Shown: positions 27,128 through 36,397, counted from the first letter of the stretch. The stretch: DNA of 64,000 bases from an uncultured Parasphingopyxis sp. (GCA_947259005.1 CAMYKP010000003.1:62001-126000), one strand, 5' to 3'. Program-made: numbers and translations. Notes: generated by a model from the sequence alone, not told the origin.

Positions 27128-27634
27128 TTACGCCAACCATGTTCCGGGGTTGGGCATCGGCTCCCGGTTCGATGCCCGGATCAGTGACATGATCGACCGT
27201 ACGAACACCCAAACGACCGCCAAAAAGAGCAACGGGATGCCGATCAGCGCTCCGATAAGGGTAATGATCAGGAAGAATGACAGTATCGTCGTTCCGAGCC
27301 AGAGGAGGAATGTCATGATGTGATACTGATAGTGCGACGCCTCCCAGCCCTCGCCCGGTTCCGAGTTCCAGACCAGCGCTAATATGAAAGCAACCAGGCC
27401 GGTAAACCCCGTCACAACGCTTGCCATATAGAGGATCGAGAGAATTATCGGTTTGTTCGTGCCCGATGCGGCGGCATATTGGCGAGCGCCTGGTTCAGGC
27501 GCGTCCGGCTGCTCGGCGCGTTGTCTCGGTTCGGTTTGCCGGGGACGTACAGTCTCCCTTTCACCCGGTGACGGTCGCGAAGTGTTCGGAGGATCGAACT
27601 CTAATTTTCCTCTTCTGCCTCGGTCATCCGCCAT
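27128..27634 (-). CDS. DUF4870-like membrane protein
   Basis: Protein of 168 residues: a charged, Pro/Arg-rich N-terminal tail of about 60 residues followed by three or so hydrophobic helices (ILSILYMASVVTGFTGLVAFILALVW, FLLWLGTTILSFFLIITLIGALIG, PLLFLAVVWVFVRSIMSL). The WEASHYQYHIMTF segment and the C-terminal RxPMPNPGTW are characteristic of the DUF4870/Tic20-like bacterial proteins. Role unknown. The frame stays open far upstream into the TerC gene; the ATG at 27634, with AGGAG upstream, is the sensible start. It is divergent from terC with 63 bp between starts. Confidence 0.75.
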   Translation of the reverse strand: MADDRGRRGKLEFDPPNTSRPSPGERETVRPRQTEPRQRAEQPDAPEPGARQYAAASGTNKPIILSILYMASVVTGFTGLVAFILALVWNSEPGEGWEASHYQYHIMTFLLWLGTTILSFFLIITLIGALIGIPLLFLAVVWVFVRSIMSLIRASNREPMPNPGTWLA

Positions 27635-27697
27635 TCTTAACGCTCCTGCCACCAATTCTGTTCCCTTGATGCTTGCACCGAGACCGCCGCCAAGGCA

Positions 27698-28516
27698 ATG
27701 ATCGTCCTCATGGAAAGCATTCTCGCCGTTTTCACGGATCCCGCCAACATTGCCGCCCTTGTCACGCTGATCGTGCTCGAGGTCGTGCTGGGAATCGACA
27801 ACCTCATCTTCATCTCGATCCTGTCGAACAAACTGCCCGAGGAGGAGCGCAAGAAAGCGCGGCGGATCGGCATATCGCTGGCCCTGATTATGCGGCTCGC
27901 ATTGCTGTCGATGATCGCCTGGATCGTACAGGCTACCCAGACGGTATTCGATCTTGGTTTCGTGGGCTCGCCGGGGCAGCATGGAGAGCCGACTTTTGAA
28001 ACCGCCTTTTCCTGGCGAGACCTGATCCTGATCGCCGGCGGCCTGTTCCTGCTGTGGAAGGCAACCAAGGAAATCCATCATGCGATGGACACCGAAGCTT
28101 CCGGCACCATGCTGGACAAGAAGAATGGCAGGGGCACGATGAGTTTTGCCTCCGTGATCGTGCAGATCCTGCTGCTCGACATGGTTTTTTCCGTGGATTC
28201 GATCCTGACGGCTGTCGGTATGACGGATCACCTGCCGATCATGGTAGTCGCGGTTATCTTCGCGATCGGCGTGATGCTGATTGCTGCCGACCCGCTTGCC
28301 GAGTTTATCGATCGCAACCCGACCGTGGTGATGCTCGCTTTGTCTTTCCTGCTGATGATCGGCTTTGTCCTCATAGCGGACGGCTTCGGCGTCCATATCC
28401 CCAAAGGCTATATCTACGCTGCGATGGCCTTCGCCGCCGGGGTTGAGACGCTCAACATTCTGGCCCGTAAAGCGCGCCAGAAGCGCAAGGCTGGATTGGA
28501 TTCAGCTACCGAGTAA
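27698..28516 (+). CDS. TerC family integral membrane protein
   Basis: Membrane protein of 272 residues, about seven to eight helices, of the TerC/YegH family. The family core is visible as [19 protein letters not shown] near the N-terminus and [23 protein letters not shown] in the second half, the two Asp-containing repeats thought to bind a metal ion. TerC relatives are tied to tellurite resistance in some operons and to manganese export (Alx, MeeF/MeeY). No ter operon is present here, so metal homeostasis is the likelier role. An ATG at 27710 is an alternative start. Confidence 0.87.
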   Translation: MIVLMESILAVFTDPANIAALVTLIVLEVVLGIDNLIFISILSNKLPEEERKKARRIGISLALIMRLALLSMIAWIVQATQTVFDLGFVGSPGQHGEPTFETAFSWRDLILIAGGLFLLWKATKEIHHAMDTEASGTMLDKKNGRGTMSFASVIVQILLLDMVFSVDSILTAVGMTDHLPIMVVAVIFAIGVMLIAADPLAEFIDRNPTVVMLALSFLLMIGFVLIADGFGVHIPKGYIYAAMAFAAGVETLNILARKARQKRKAGLDSATE

Positions 28517-28563
28517 AGCGCAAGCCATTGAGCGTCCGGCCCAATGCGCCTATGTGCGCAGGC

Positions 28564-29181
28564 ATGACCGTATATTTCCATGAAGAAGATATTCCCGCAG
28601 ACGCACTGGGCAGTGGGGCGATCGCCGTCGACACCGAAACGATGGGCCTGCAAACGCCGCGCGACCGGCTTTGCGTTGTCCAGCTCTCCGATGGCGGCGA
28701 AGACGAACATCTCGTCCGTTTCGCGCCCGGCAGCGACTATGCGGCTCCCAATCTGAAAGCCCTGCTCGGCGATCCGGACCGCATCAAACTCTATCATTTC
28801 GCGCGCTTCGATCTCGCCGCAATCGAGCATTATCTGGGCGTCACCGCTGCGCCCGTCTACTGCACCAAGATCGCATCACGGCTGGTGAGAACCTATACCG
28901 ACCGGCATGGCCTGAAAGAGATTTGCCGCGAATTGCTGGGCGCCGACATATCAAAGCAGCAGCAATCGTCAGACTGGGGCGCGCCGGAGCTGAGCGACGC
29001 GCAAAAAGAATATGCCGCATCTGATGTACGGTTCCTGCATCGGTTGAAAGAGGTGCTCGACACTCGCCTTGAACGCGAGGGACGCATGCATCTGGCCCAA
29101 GCCTGTTTCGATTTCCTTCCCCATCGCGCACGACTCGATCTTGCGGGCTGGCCAGAAACCGACATTTTCGCGCATGTCTGA
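28564..29181 (+). CDS. rnd: Ribonuclease D-type 3'-5' exonuclease
   Basis: DEDDy exonuclease of 205 residues. The catalytic acids appear as VDTETMGL, AxFDLAAIE and YAASDVRFL (Tyr and Asp of ExoIII). It is much shorter than E. coli RNase D (375 residues) because the HRDC domain is missing; this compact form is common in alphaproteobacteria. It should trim tRNA or structured RNA 3' ends. The start at 28564 is taken because MTVYFHEEDIP matches family N-termini. It lies just upstream of lptC, overlapping it by 8 nt, a conserved alphaproteobacterial arrangement. Confidence 0.87.
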   Translation: MTVYFHEEDIPADALGSGAIAVDTETMGLQTPRDRLCVVQLSDGGEDEHLVRFAPGSDYAAPNLKALLGDPDRIKLYHFARFDLAAIEHYLGVTAAPVYCTKIASRLVRTYTDRHGLKEICRELLGADISKQQQSSDWGAPELSDAQKEYAASDVRFLHRLKEVLDTRLEREGRMHLAQACFDFLPHRARLDLAGWPETDIFAHV

Positions 29182-29812
29182 GGCAGCCCGGGAAAGGCTG
29201 GGAAAACGCCAGAACTGGGCCGCTCCGGGTGGACGGCATGACCGTCTTGTCAAATATTTGCAGATAATGCTCCCGGTCGCGATTGGTATTCTCGCGGCGT
29301 TCCTGACCATGGCTCCCCTGCAAAAGAGCAATGAGTTGAGCTTCCTCCTCTCCCGCGACAATGTAGAAATCGCGCCCGAAAGACTTCGCGTCGAAGCCGC
29401 CCGCTATAGCGGTGCCGATGGCTCAGGCCGGCCGTTTGAGCTTAACGCCGCCTCTGCCGTCCAACGCAGCTCATCTACGCCGATCGTCGAGCTTGAAGAT
29501 CTGTCCGCTCAATTGGAACTGGAGGATGGTCTCGCGTTCATCGTCGCCAATCGCGGGCTTTATGACCTTGAGGAAGAAGTCGTCTCGATCGAAGGTCCGC
29601 TCGAATTCCGGGCGTCCGACGGCTACCGACTCCAAACGAGCAATGTTCTCGTGCGGCTGGGCGAACGCGAGATGCGAAGCGCCGGGGAAGTCGATGGCCA
29701 GATCCCGCTCGGTGCCTTCAGCGCGGAACGGATGCGGGTCGACCTCCCGAGCCGCACTGTGTTTCTGGAAGGGCGCGCGCGCTTGCGCATTGTCCAAGGC
29801 CAAGGCAGATAG
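29174..29812 (+). CDS. lptC: LPS export system protein LptC
   Basis: Bitopic inner-membrane protein of 212 residues linking LptB2FG to LptA in lipopolysaccharide transport. An N-terminal transmembrane helix (YLQIMLPVAIGILAAFLTMAPL) follows a basic stretch, and the rest is a beta-jellyroll periplasmic domain with the LptC-type LSRDNVEIAPERLRVEAARYSG and GLYDLEEEVVSIEGPLEFRASDGYRLQT segments. The start at 29174 is chosen since upstream residues are in the rnd overlap. It begins the lptC-lptA-lptB run and is followed by lptA after 5 nt. Confidence 0.87.
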   Translation: MSEAARERLGKRQNWAAPGGRHDRLVKYLQIMLPVAIGILAAFLTMAPLQKSNELSFLLSRDNVEIAPERLRVEAARYSGADGSGRPFELNAASAVQRSSSTPIVELEDLSAQLELEDGLAFIVANRGLYDLEEEVVSIEGPLEFRASDGYRLQTSNVLVRLGEREMRSAGEVDGQIPLGAFSAERMRVDLPSRTVFLEGRARLRIVQGQGR

Positions 29813-29817
29813 CAGCC

Positions 29818-30366
29818 ATGACAAGAACCTTCCTCATGCCTGCCGCCGCCGGATTCGCAATGATGATGCTGGCCGCCGTTCCCGCTTCCAGCCAGTCGGC
29901 CCTTAGCGGCCTCAACACCAATGCACCCGTCGATGTCGCGGCCGATCGGATAGAAGTTCAGGACCGGGCCGACCGCGCGATTTTTTCCGGCAATGTGCAG
30001 GTTCGTCAGGGCAATCTCTCGCTCGATGCCGCGCGCATCACGGTTGCCTATTCAGGCAGCGTAACGGGCGGAGTGGAAGTTCGCCGGCTCGATGCAAGTG
30101 GCGGCGTTTTCGTCCGTAGTCCGAGCGAAACCGCGCGGGGCCAGTTTGCCGTATACGATCTCAATCGTCGGCTGATTACGCTGATCGGAGGCGTCGAACT
30201 CAACCAGGGTGGCAATGTCATTCGAGGCGGACGGCTGGTGATCGATCTCGATACGGGCCGGGCTGTGATCGACGGTCGTTCGCAAGGCGTTAGCGGCCTC
30301 GAGACCGAAGGCACCCCGACAGGCCGGGTAACAGGCCGGTTCACGGTACCGCAACGGAACGATTAG
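29818..30366 (+). CDS. lptA: LPS transport periplasmic protein LptA
   Basis: Periplasmic protein of 182 residues that bridges LptC and LptD as a filament carrying LPS across the periplasm. A signal peptide (MTRTFLMPAAAGFAMMMLAAVPASS) is followed by OstA-type beta-jellyroll repeats: VDVAADRIEVQDRADRAIFSGNVQVRQGNLSL and GGVELNQGGNVIRGGRLVIDLDTGRAVI. It lies between lptC (5-nt gap) and lptB, as in other proteobacteria. Confidence 0.9.
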   Translation: MTRTFLMPAAAGFAMMMLAAVPASSQSALSGLNTNAPVDVAADRIEVQDRADRAIFSGNVQVRQGNLSLDAARITVAYSGSVTGGVEVRRLDASGGVFVRSPSETARGQFAVYDLNRRLITLIGGVELNQGGNVIRGGRLVIDLDTGRAVIDGRSQGVSGLETEGTPTGRVTGRFTVPQRND

Positions 30367-30427
30367 CCCGGTCACGCGGGCGGAACAGCCCTATTGAAAC
30401 CCCCTCCACGCTTCCCAACATGCATAT

Positions 30428-31228
30428 ATGATGCCAAAAAGCGATCCGATGAACAAAGCCGAGACAATCGACCCTGCTGAGAACCAGTCCGGTCTCGAAT
30501 TCGAGACCGAGGGCCTGTCCGTTGTCTCAATCGCCAAATCCTATGACAAGAAGCAGGTATTGTCGGATGTTTCGCTGCATGTCGGGCGCGGCGAAGTTCT
30601 CGGGCTTCTGGGGCCAAATGGTGCCGGCAAGACCACATGCTTCTATTCGATCATGGGGCTGGTGCGGCCGGATTCAGGGCGGATCATGCTTGATGGCGCC
30701 GATATTACCGGCCTTCCCATGTATCGCCGGGCGATCCTCGGACTGGGGTATCTTCCCCAGGAAACCTCGATCTTTCGCGGGCTGACGGTCGAGAAGAATA
30801 TCGCTGCAGTGCTCGAAATGAGCGAGCCCGACCGCGATGCCCGCGCCGAGCGGCTCGAACAGCTTCTCGAAGAGTTTTCGATCGGCCATCTGCGTGATTC
30901 TGCTGCCATGGCCCTGTCGGGCGGTGAAAGACGGCGCTGCGAGATCGCCCGTGCGCTGGCGGCCAACCCGTCCATCATGCTGCTCGACGAGCCATTTGCC
31001 GGGATCGACCCGATTTCCATTTCCGATATCCGCGATCTGGTGGCCGATCTCAAGAATCGCAATATCGGGGTGCTGATTACCGATCACAATGTCCGCGAGA
31101 CGCTGGGCATCGTCGATCAGGCCTGCATCATCTATGACGGCAAGGTGCTGTTTGCAGGCTCTCCCGACGATCTGGTCGCGAATGACGAGGTTCGGCGGCT
31201 TTACCTCGGCGAAGGGTTCACTCGTTAG
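30428..31228 (+). CDS. lptB: LPS export ABC transporter ATP-binding protein LptB
   Basis: ATPase subunit (266 residues) of the LptB2FG complex that extracts LPS from the inner membrane. Walker A is GPNGAGKT, the ABC signature LSGGERRR, Walker B LLDEPFAGID and the switch His ITDHN. About 25 acidic residues precede the first ABC strand, longer than in E. coli LptB; an ATG at 30449 would shorten this. LptF and LptG are not in the window. rpoN follows after 9 nt, the standard proteobacterial order. Confidence 0.93.
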   Translation: MMPKSDPMNKAETIDPAENQSGLEFETEGLSVVSIAKSYDKKQVLSDVSLHVGRGEVLGLLGPNGAGKTTCFYSIMGLVRPDSGRIMLDGADITGLPMYRRAILGLGYLPQETSIFRGLTVEKNIAAVLEMSEPDRDARAERLEQLLEEFSIGHLRDSAAMALSGGERRRCEIARALAANPSIMLLDEPFAGIDPISISDIRDLVADLKNRNIGVLITDHNVRETLGIVDQACIIYDGKVLFAGSPDDLVANDEVRRLYLGEGFTR

Positions 31229-31237
31229 GGTGCCGAT

Positions 31238-32728
31238 ATGGCACTAGGACCGCGCCTCGACCTTCGGCAGAGCCAGTCTCTGGTGATGACGCCGCAACTC
31301 CAGCAGGCGATCAAGCTGCTGGCACTGTCCAATCTCGAAATCGAAGGCTTTATCGCTGAAGAACTTGAAAAAAATCCACTGCTCGACACGGCCGGCGACG
31401 ACCAGCGAGAGGATATGGCACCTGCTGAAAGCGACGGTTTCGACGATGCCTCCGGCCCGGCTACTGCCGACAATTTGTTGCAAAATGGCGGGGCAGACGA
31501 TGAAGCCCGGCTCGATATCGAAGACAGTGCGCTTTCCGATGATACCGGGTCAGATGCCGGCATGGACGGATCGCTCGGCATGTCTGGAATCCAGGGGAGC
31601 AGTGGCGGCGAAGACGGGCCCGACCTTGATCTTCTGGCTGCCGACGGTCTGTCGCTCCACGACTATCTTCTGGCACAGGCTGGCAGCAGTTTTTCGGGGC
31701 AAGACTATCTGATTGCGGGCCAGCTGATCGAACGGATCGATGAAACCGGCTATTTGCGAGCCGACCTGCTCCGCCTCTCCCATCAGCTTGGCGTGTCGGT
31801 TGCTGCGCTCGAAGACGTGCTGAACACTATCCAGAGCTTTGAACCCACCGGCGTTGGCGCGCGCGACCTTTCCGAATGCCTGGCCATTCAGGCTCGCGAA
31901 GCCGACCGCTACGATCCCGCAATGGCGCGACTCATAGACAATCTCGATCTGCTGGCCCGCGGAGAACTGGGCCGGTTGAAACGCATGTGCCATGTCGATG
32001 ATGAAGATATGGCCGACATGATCGCAGAGTTACGTGATTATGATCCCAAGCCAGGCTGCCAATTTGGCGGAGACCCGATACAGGCCGTGGTGCCGGACAT
32101 ATTCGTTGCACCGGCAAAGAAAGGCTGGGCGATCGAACTCAACAATGCGACGCTGCCCAAGGTCATCGTCAACCGCAGCTATTATCACGAGATGTCGGAA
32201 GCGGGAGACGACGAACAAAGCCGTGCCTGGCTCAATGAATGCCTGGCCAATGCCAACTGGCTGACCAAAGCGCTCGATCAGCGCGCACGGACTATCATCA
32301 AGGTTGCCGGTGAAGTCGTGAAGCGTCAGGCGGATTTCTTCCGCAAGGGCGTGACCCATCTCAAACCCTTGACCCTGCGGGAGATTGCCGACGCGATCGA
32401 CATGCATGAATCGACGGTCAGCCGGGCGACGTCGAACAAATATCTGTCCTGCGACCGCGGGATATTCGAGCTCAAATATTTCTTCACCAGCGGCATCAAA
32501 TCGGGCGAGGATGGCGAATCGGCATCATCCGAGGCGGTAAAGAGCCATATCCGGACCCTGATCGAGGCAGAGGAGAAGGTCCTCTCCGACGACAAGCTCG
32601 TCGCATTGCTGAAGGAAAAGGGTTTCGATATCGCGCGGCGGACAGTCGCCAAATATCGAGAAGCGATGGGAATCGGCTCTTCCGTAGAGCGGCGGCGGCA
32701 GAAAAAACTTGGGAGCAGGGCGGCCTAG
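31238..32728 (+). CDS. rpoN: RNA polymerase sigma-54 factor
   Basis: Sigma-54 of 496 residues. Region I is the Gln/Leu-rich LDLRQSQSLVMTPQLQQAIKLL at the start, region II is a long acidic segment (about 45-130), the core-binding domain follows, and region III carries the helix-turn-helix (ADAIDMHESTVSRATSNKY) and the RpoN box ARRTVAKYR at residues 466-474 for -24 promoter contact. It is directly downstream of lptB. In many proteobacteria a hibernation factor gene (hpf) follows rpoN; here the next genes are two small membrane proteins on the opposite strand. Confidence 0.95.
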   Translation: MALGPRLDLRQSQSLVMTPQLQQAIKLLALSNLEIEGFIAEELEKNPLLDTAGDDQREDMAPAESDGFDDASGPATADNLLQNGGADDEARLDIEDSALSDDTGSDAGMDGSLGMSGIQGSSGGEDGPDLDLLAADGLSLHDYLLAQAGSSFSGQDYLIAGQLIERIDETGYLRADLLRLSHQLGVSVAALEDVLNTIQSFEPTGVGARDLSECLAIQAREADRYDPAMARLIDNLDLLARGELGRLKRMCHVDDEDMADMIAELRDYDPKPGCQFGGDPIQAVVPDIFVAPAKKGWAIELNNATLPKVIVNRSYYHEMSEAGDDEQSRAWLNECLANANWLTKALDQRARTIIKVAGEVVKRQADFFRKGVTHLKPLTLREIADAIDMHESTVSRATSNKYLSCDRGIFELKYFFTSGIKSGEDGESASSEAVKSHIRTLIEAEEKVLSDDKLVALLKEKGFDIARRTVAKYREAMGIGSSVERRRQKKLGSRAA

Positions 32729-32913
32729 CGATCCCGCCGAAACGGCCAGCGGGTGCGGGCGTGCAGATAGTAATTCACGATGCCCGCAGCAAAGGCGATC
32801 ACCGACAGGGCGACAAGCGACATACCCAATATCGTATCTATTCTGGGCATACCGACAGCCGACAATATGCCGGCAGCGGCAAGACAGAGAAACATGCGGA
32901 CGACGGGTGTCAT
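32725..32913 (-). CDS. Small two-helix membrane protein
   Basis: Product of 62 residues with two hydrophobic segments (MFLCLAAAGILSAVG and MSLVALSVIAFAAGIVNYYL) and a basic tail (HARTRWPFRRDR), fitting an inner-membrane protein with a cytoplasmic C-terminus. No named family is recognised. It ends 4 nt inside the convergent rpoN stop and lies 18 nt downstream of the 55-residue gene on the same strand, so the two may be co-transcribed. Confidence 0.5.
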   Translation of the reverse strand: MTPVVRMFLCLAAAGILSAVGMPRIDTILGMSLVALSVIAFAAGIVNYYLHARTRWPFRRDR

Positions 32914-32931
32914 GTTGGCGGCAGCGCTCCG

Positions 32932-33099
32932 CTAGCCGCTGCGTTTTGAACCGCTGAGAAAGTACCATACGACATAGCCGACAAGCAGCAGCGCCAGGCC
33001 GTAGAAAATTAGCGATACGATCGAGGTGAAAACCTTCACGGCGATTACCAGCAAAACGATCGCGGCGATGACGGACAGGATGATCTTTAACACGAACAT
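32932..33099 (-). CDS. Small hydrophobic membrane protein, 55 residues
   Basis: A complete short gene, MFVLKIILSVIAAIVLLVIA... ending FLSGSKRSG, with two long hydrophobic helices separated by VKVFTS. A GGAGA lies immediately before the ATG, closer than ideal. It is 18 nt upstream of the 62-residue membrane protein on the same strand. Hydrophobicity, the Lys/Arg-rich end and the tight spacing argue for coding, but no family is recognised. Confidence 0.5.
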   Translation of the reverse strand: MFVLKIILSVIAAIVLLVIAVKVFTSIVSLIFYGLALLLVGYVVWYFLSGSKRSG

Positions 33100-33173
33100 T
33101 CTCCATTAGGTGTATTATCTAAGTAATACATTAGGTGCCGTATTTCAAGTATCCCACGGGCCAATCGCCGGAA

Positions 33174-34520
33174 TCAATCATCCGCATTGCCGGATTTGGA
33201 TCGTTGGGCGAGCAGCTTGTCGATCTTGCGGCCATCCATATCGACCACCTCGAAATTCCATCCATCCTTTTCAAACAGTTCGCCGGTTACCGGCAAGCGC
33301 TTGAACACCGACAGTGCAAAGCCCGCCACGGTCGCATAATCGCGATCGTCGGGCAGATCGATACCCATTTTCTCGGCCATATTGTCCGCCGAGCACGATC
33401 CGGAAAACAACCAGCTGCCGTCGGCACGCTCGACAAAGGCCGGATCGGTGCCGATTTCCTGGTCAGAGACGAATTCACCGGTGATCGCAATCAGCAAATC
33501 GAGCGGGGTCATGATCCCCTCGAAATGCCCATATTCGTCATGCACCAGCGCCATGGGAATATCGGATTCGCGCAAGGCTTCGAGCGCATCCATCGCGTCG
33601 ACCTGATCGGGCACGATCGGCGCATCGCGCATAAGCTCCCGCAAATCCAGCGAGCGGCCTTCGAACAGAGCCGACACGATATCGCGCGCCTGGACCACGC
33701 CGACAATCTCGTCGACCGAGCCTTCCGCTACCGGAAGCCGGGTATGCGGCGTCGCGAGCAGTGCTTCGCGTATTTCATTGGGGCTGGACGAGGCTTCGAT
33801 CCAGTCGACCTCTGTGCGCGGTGTCATCACCTCGCGGACAGGGCGGTCGGCAAGCCGAACCACGCCCGAAATAATCGCCCGCTCGCTTTCCTCGATCACG
33901 CCGGACTTGGTCGCCTCGGCTACCAGCATGTGCAGCTCTTCGGCAGTAACCCGCGACTGCGGATTGCGGCTCAGCCGCATCAGGCGGAAGATCAGCGCGC
34001 TCGTCCGGTCCATCAGCCAGACGAGCGGCGCGGTAAATGTGGCGAGCCAACGCATTGGCAACGACACCAGCACAGCCACGCGTTCCGGATTGCGCAGCGC
34101 AAGCTGTTTGGGAACAAGCTCCCCGATGACGAGGGAGGCATAGGTTGTCAGGACAATGACCAGCGCAAATCCCAAGGTTTGCGCCAATCCAGGCTCTACA
34201 CCGACAAAGGCAAGGCGGTCGCCCACGGGCCCGCCAAGGCTTGCCCCCGAATAGGCACCAGCAAGGATACCGATCAGGGTGATACCGATCTGTACGGTCG
34301 ACAGGAAGCGCCCCGGATCGGCCGCCAGATCGAGCGCGGTCTGCGCTCCGGAGCGACCGTCTTTAGCCATCGCCTGAAGCCGGGCCCGCCGGGAGGAAAC
34401 GATGGCGAGCTCAGACATCGCGAAGACGCCGTTCAGCAGGATCAATGCAAAAATGATGCAAAGATCGAACCAGGGAAAGGGGGATAAATCGGGTGGCATG
34501 ATCGGGGTTGTTCCCCTCAT
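33174..34520 (-). CDS. CNNM/CBS-domain hemolysin-family (CorC-like) protein
   Basis: Inner-membrane protein of 448 residues. The N-terminal DUF21/CNNM domain has about four helices (FDLCIIFALILLNGVFAMSELAIVSSRR...) and is followed by a tandem CBS pair (REVMTPRTEVDWIEASSS... and VQARDIVSALFEG) and the C-terminal CorC/HlyC domain with GFALSVFKRLP and GWNFEVVDMDGRKID. This is the architecture of MpfA/YfjD/TlyC, implicated in Mg2+ efflux in Staphylococcus; the hemolysin label is historical. ATG 34499 is an alternative start. It is divergent from the OmpA-like gene. Confidence 0.88.
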   Translation of the reverse strand: MRGTTPIMPPDLSPFPWFDLCIIFALILLNGVFAMSELAIVSSRRARLQAMAKDGRSGAQTALDLAADPGRFLSTVQIGITLIGILAGAYSGASLGGPVGDRLAFVGVEPGLAQTLGFALVIVLTTYASLVIGELVPKQLALRNPERVAVLVSLPMRWLATFTAPLVWLMDRTSALIFRLMRLSRNPQSRVTAEELHMLVAEATKSGVIEESERAIISGVVRLADRPVREVMTPRTEVDWIEASSSPNEIREALLATPHTRLPVAEGSVDEIVGVVQARDIVSALFEGRSLDLRELMRDAPIVPDQVDAMDALEALRESDIPMALVHDEYGHFEGIMTPLDLLIAITGEFVSDQEIGTDPAFVERADGSWLFSGSCSADNMAEKMGIDLPDDRDYATVAGFALSVFKRLPVTGELFEKDGWNFEVVDMDGRKIDKLLAQRSKSGNADD

Positions 34521-34638
34521 TTGCCCGCTTTTGGCGAGCGGGACAAGCGCATGATCAGCTTCTGTTCACGATAAATTGGGAACAAGCATCCTCTGTCATC
34601 GGTTAATGGATATATAAACAGCGCGGAGGAGACACAGA

Positions 34639-35349
34639 ATGACATTTTTCAAACAGGCTTTGACCAAAAAACTTTTGGCGGGAACGGCGATGATCGGGAT
34701 GATCGGCGCAACGGCAGCCTGCACCACCAACCCTGAAACCGGCAACCAGCGTATATCACGTGCGGCGATTGGCGGCGTGGCCGGCGCAGTTGGCGGCTAT
34801 CTGATCGGAGATCTGGTCGGCGGTCGGCGCGATCGCACCGAACGGATCGTGGGCGCCGGGCTTGGTGCCGTCGCGGGTATCGCCATCGGCACATATATGG
34901 ATCGGCAGCAGCGCGAACTGGAACAAGCCACAGCGGGCACGGACACCAATGTGATTCGCGACGGCGACAATCTGTATCTGCAAATGCCCGGATCGGTTGC
35001 CGAGTTCGATGTGAATTCCAGCACCGTGCGCCCCCAGTTCCGCGCGACGCTCGATGAAATCGCCCAGACGCTGAACAGCTACCCGGAAACCTATATCGAC
35101 ATATACGGCCATACCGATTCGGACGGATCGGATGCCTATAATCTCGATCTTTCAAACCGGCGTGCACAGTCGGTGGCCAGTTATCTTACCAGCCGCGGCG
35201 TAAACCGGGCGCGAATCGCAACCGAGGGCTTCGGCGAAAGTCAGCCGATCGCAACCAACGCCACAGCCGCTGGCAAGCAGCAGAATCGCCGGGTCGAAAT
35301 CCGCATCGTTCCGATTACGCAGGCCGATGTGAACGCAGCGGGCGACTAG
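34639..35349 (+). CDS. OmpA-family lipoprotein with glycine zipper (YiaD-like)
   Basis: Outer-membrane lipoprotein of 236 residues. The signal ends at a lipobox with Cys28 (IGATAAC). A glycine-zipper segment follows (AAIGGVAGAVGGYLIGDLVGG...GAGLGAVAGIAIGTYM), then a C-terminal OmpA domain whose peptidoglycan-binding motif is TDSDGSDAYNLDLSNRRAQSVASYL, with NLxLSxxRAxxV. The final ENGRVEIRI-type strand is QNRRVEIRI. It probably anchors the outer membrane to peptidoglycan, like Pal and YiaD. It is monocistronic and ends at a bidirectional terminator. Confidence 0.9.
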   Translation: MTFFKQALTKKLLAGTAMIGMIGATAACTTNPETGNQRISRAAIGGVAGAVGGYLIGDLVGGRRDRTERIVGAGLGAVAGIAIGTYMDRQQRELEQATAGTDTNVIRDGDNLYLQMPGSVAEFDVNSSTVRPQFRATLDEIAQTLNSYPETYIDIYGHTDSDGSDAYNLDLSNRRAQSVASYLTSRGVNRARIATEGFGESQPIATNATAAGKQQNRRVEIRIVPITQADVNAAGD

Positions 35350-35370
35350 GCCCAAATTCAGACTGACTCG

Positions 35371-35403
35371 AAAGGGCGTCCGGCATATGCCGGGCGCCCT
35401 TTT
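35371..35403. terminator. Bidirectional terminator between the OmpA-like gene and tadA
   Basis: A 15-bp stem (AAAGGGCGTCCGGCA / TGCCGGGCGCCCTTT, one G-U pair), with T runs in both directions, between two convergent genes. The tadA stop touches its 3' edge. Confidence 0.9.
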
Positions 35404-35858
35404 CAGTCTCGCCGTTTTCGGAAAAAGTCCGTCAACAGCGCAGCAGACCGGTCTTGCCCCATACCGGAATAAACATCCGGACGATGGTGGCAGGTCGGCT
35501 GACCGAAGAATCGGGGCCCATGCTCGACAGCACCGCCCTTGGGATCGGGCGCTGCATAGTAAAGCCGGGAAATCCGGGCATGGGCGATGGCGCCGGCACA
35601 CATTGCGCACGGCTCAAGCGTGACCCAGAGATCGCAGCCGTCGAGTCGCCCGGTACCCAGCACTTCGAGCGCGGCGCGAATCGCGCGCATCTCCGCATGA
35701 TCGGTAGGATCGCCGCTCGCGCGCATACCGTTGGCAGCCTCGGCAATCTGCCGCTCGCCCTGCATGATCACGGCGCCGACGGGCACTTCTGATACAGCTG
35801 CCGCCTGCTCGGCCAAGGCAAGCGCACGTTGCATGGGAAGGGGTAGAGGAAAGGCCAT
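35403..35858 (-). CDS. tadA: tRNA adenosine(34) deaminase
   Basis: Zinc-dependent deaminase of 151 residues converting A34 to inosine in tRNA-Arg(ACG). The active site is visible as HAE (DPTDHAEMRAIR, catalytic Glu) and PCAMC (EPCAMCAGAI, zinc cysteines). The start at 35858 (MAFPLPLPMQ) is adopted because the upstream part of the frame is not family-like. No signal peptide. The gene is convergent with the OmpA-like gene across a shared terminator and lies divergent from rpmB. Confidence 0.9.
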   Translation of the reverse strand: MAFPLPLPMQRALALAEQAAAVSEVPVGAVIMQGERQIAEAANGMRASGDPTDHAEMRAIRAALEVLGTGRLDGCDLWVTLEPCAMCAGAIAHARISRLYYAAPDPKGGAVEHGPRFFGQPTCHHRPDVYSGMGQDRSAALLTDFFRKRRD

Positions 35859-36030
35859 GGCTTCGCCTAGCCCTTGGCCGGGCTGGTAAACAAGCCGCTT
35901 GTGACGAGTCCACAATACGCTTTTCCGCCAATCGCGATGCCAATCTGCCATCGCCGCGGTTGACGAAAGCACATGATCGGGCTATTTGCCCCGCTTTCCG
36001 GGCAACCCCGAGATTTCAGGACTAAAGATT

Positions 36031-36318
36031 ATGTCGCGTATTTGCGAGCTGACCGGCAAAGGCCGGATGGTGGGAAACAATGTGTCCCACGCCAATAACA
36101 GGACCAAGAAGACATTTCTGCCGAATCTGCAGAATGTTACCTTGATGTCCGAAGCACTGGAGCGGAGCTTCAAATTCCGCGTGTCGACCACTGGTCTGCG
36201 GTCGGTTGAGCATGTGGGCGGCCTCGACAACTGGCTGATCAAAACGGCCGACGACAAACTCAGCGCCAATGCCCGCAAGGTGAAGCGCGAGATCGCCAGC
36301 AAACAGGCAGCCGCCTAA
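36031..36318 (+). CDS. rpmB: 50S ribosomal protein L28
   Basis: Ribosomal protein of 95 residues, [22 protein letters not shown]. The N-terminal CxLTGK and the [18 protein letters not shown] motif are typical of L28. Only one Cys is present, so this is not the four-Cys zinc type. Start fixed by conservation and a CAGGA upstream at about -12. It is monocistronic. The 80 bp after it hold a hairpin (GGCCGCCATG / CATGACGGCC) without a T run. Confidence 0.95.
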   Translation: MSRICELTGKGRMVGNNVSHANNRTKKTFLPNLQNVTLMSEALERSFKFRVSTTGLRSVEHVGGLDNWLIKTADDKLSANARKVKREIASKQAAA

Positions 36319-36397
36319 TCGTACAACTGTCGCTTGCTCGGGCCGCCATGATTTGCATGACGGCCGGATCAGCGACCGTGCGGGGCGACTCCCCAGA

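Noticed and set aside
27635..28396. Upstream extension of the DUF4870-like frame into the TerC gene.
   Set aside because: The extension is antisense to terC and lacks family sequence; the ATG at 27634 has a Shine-Dalgarno.
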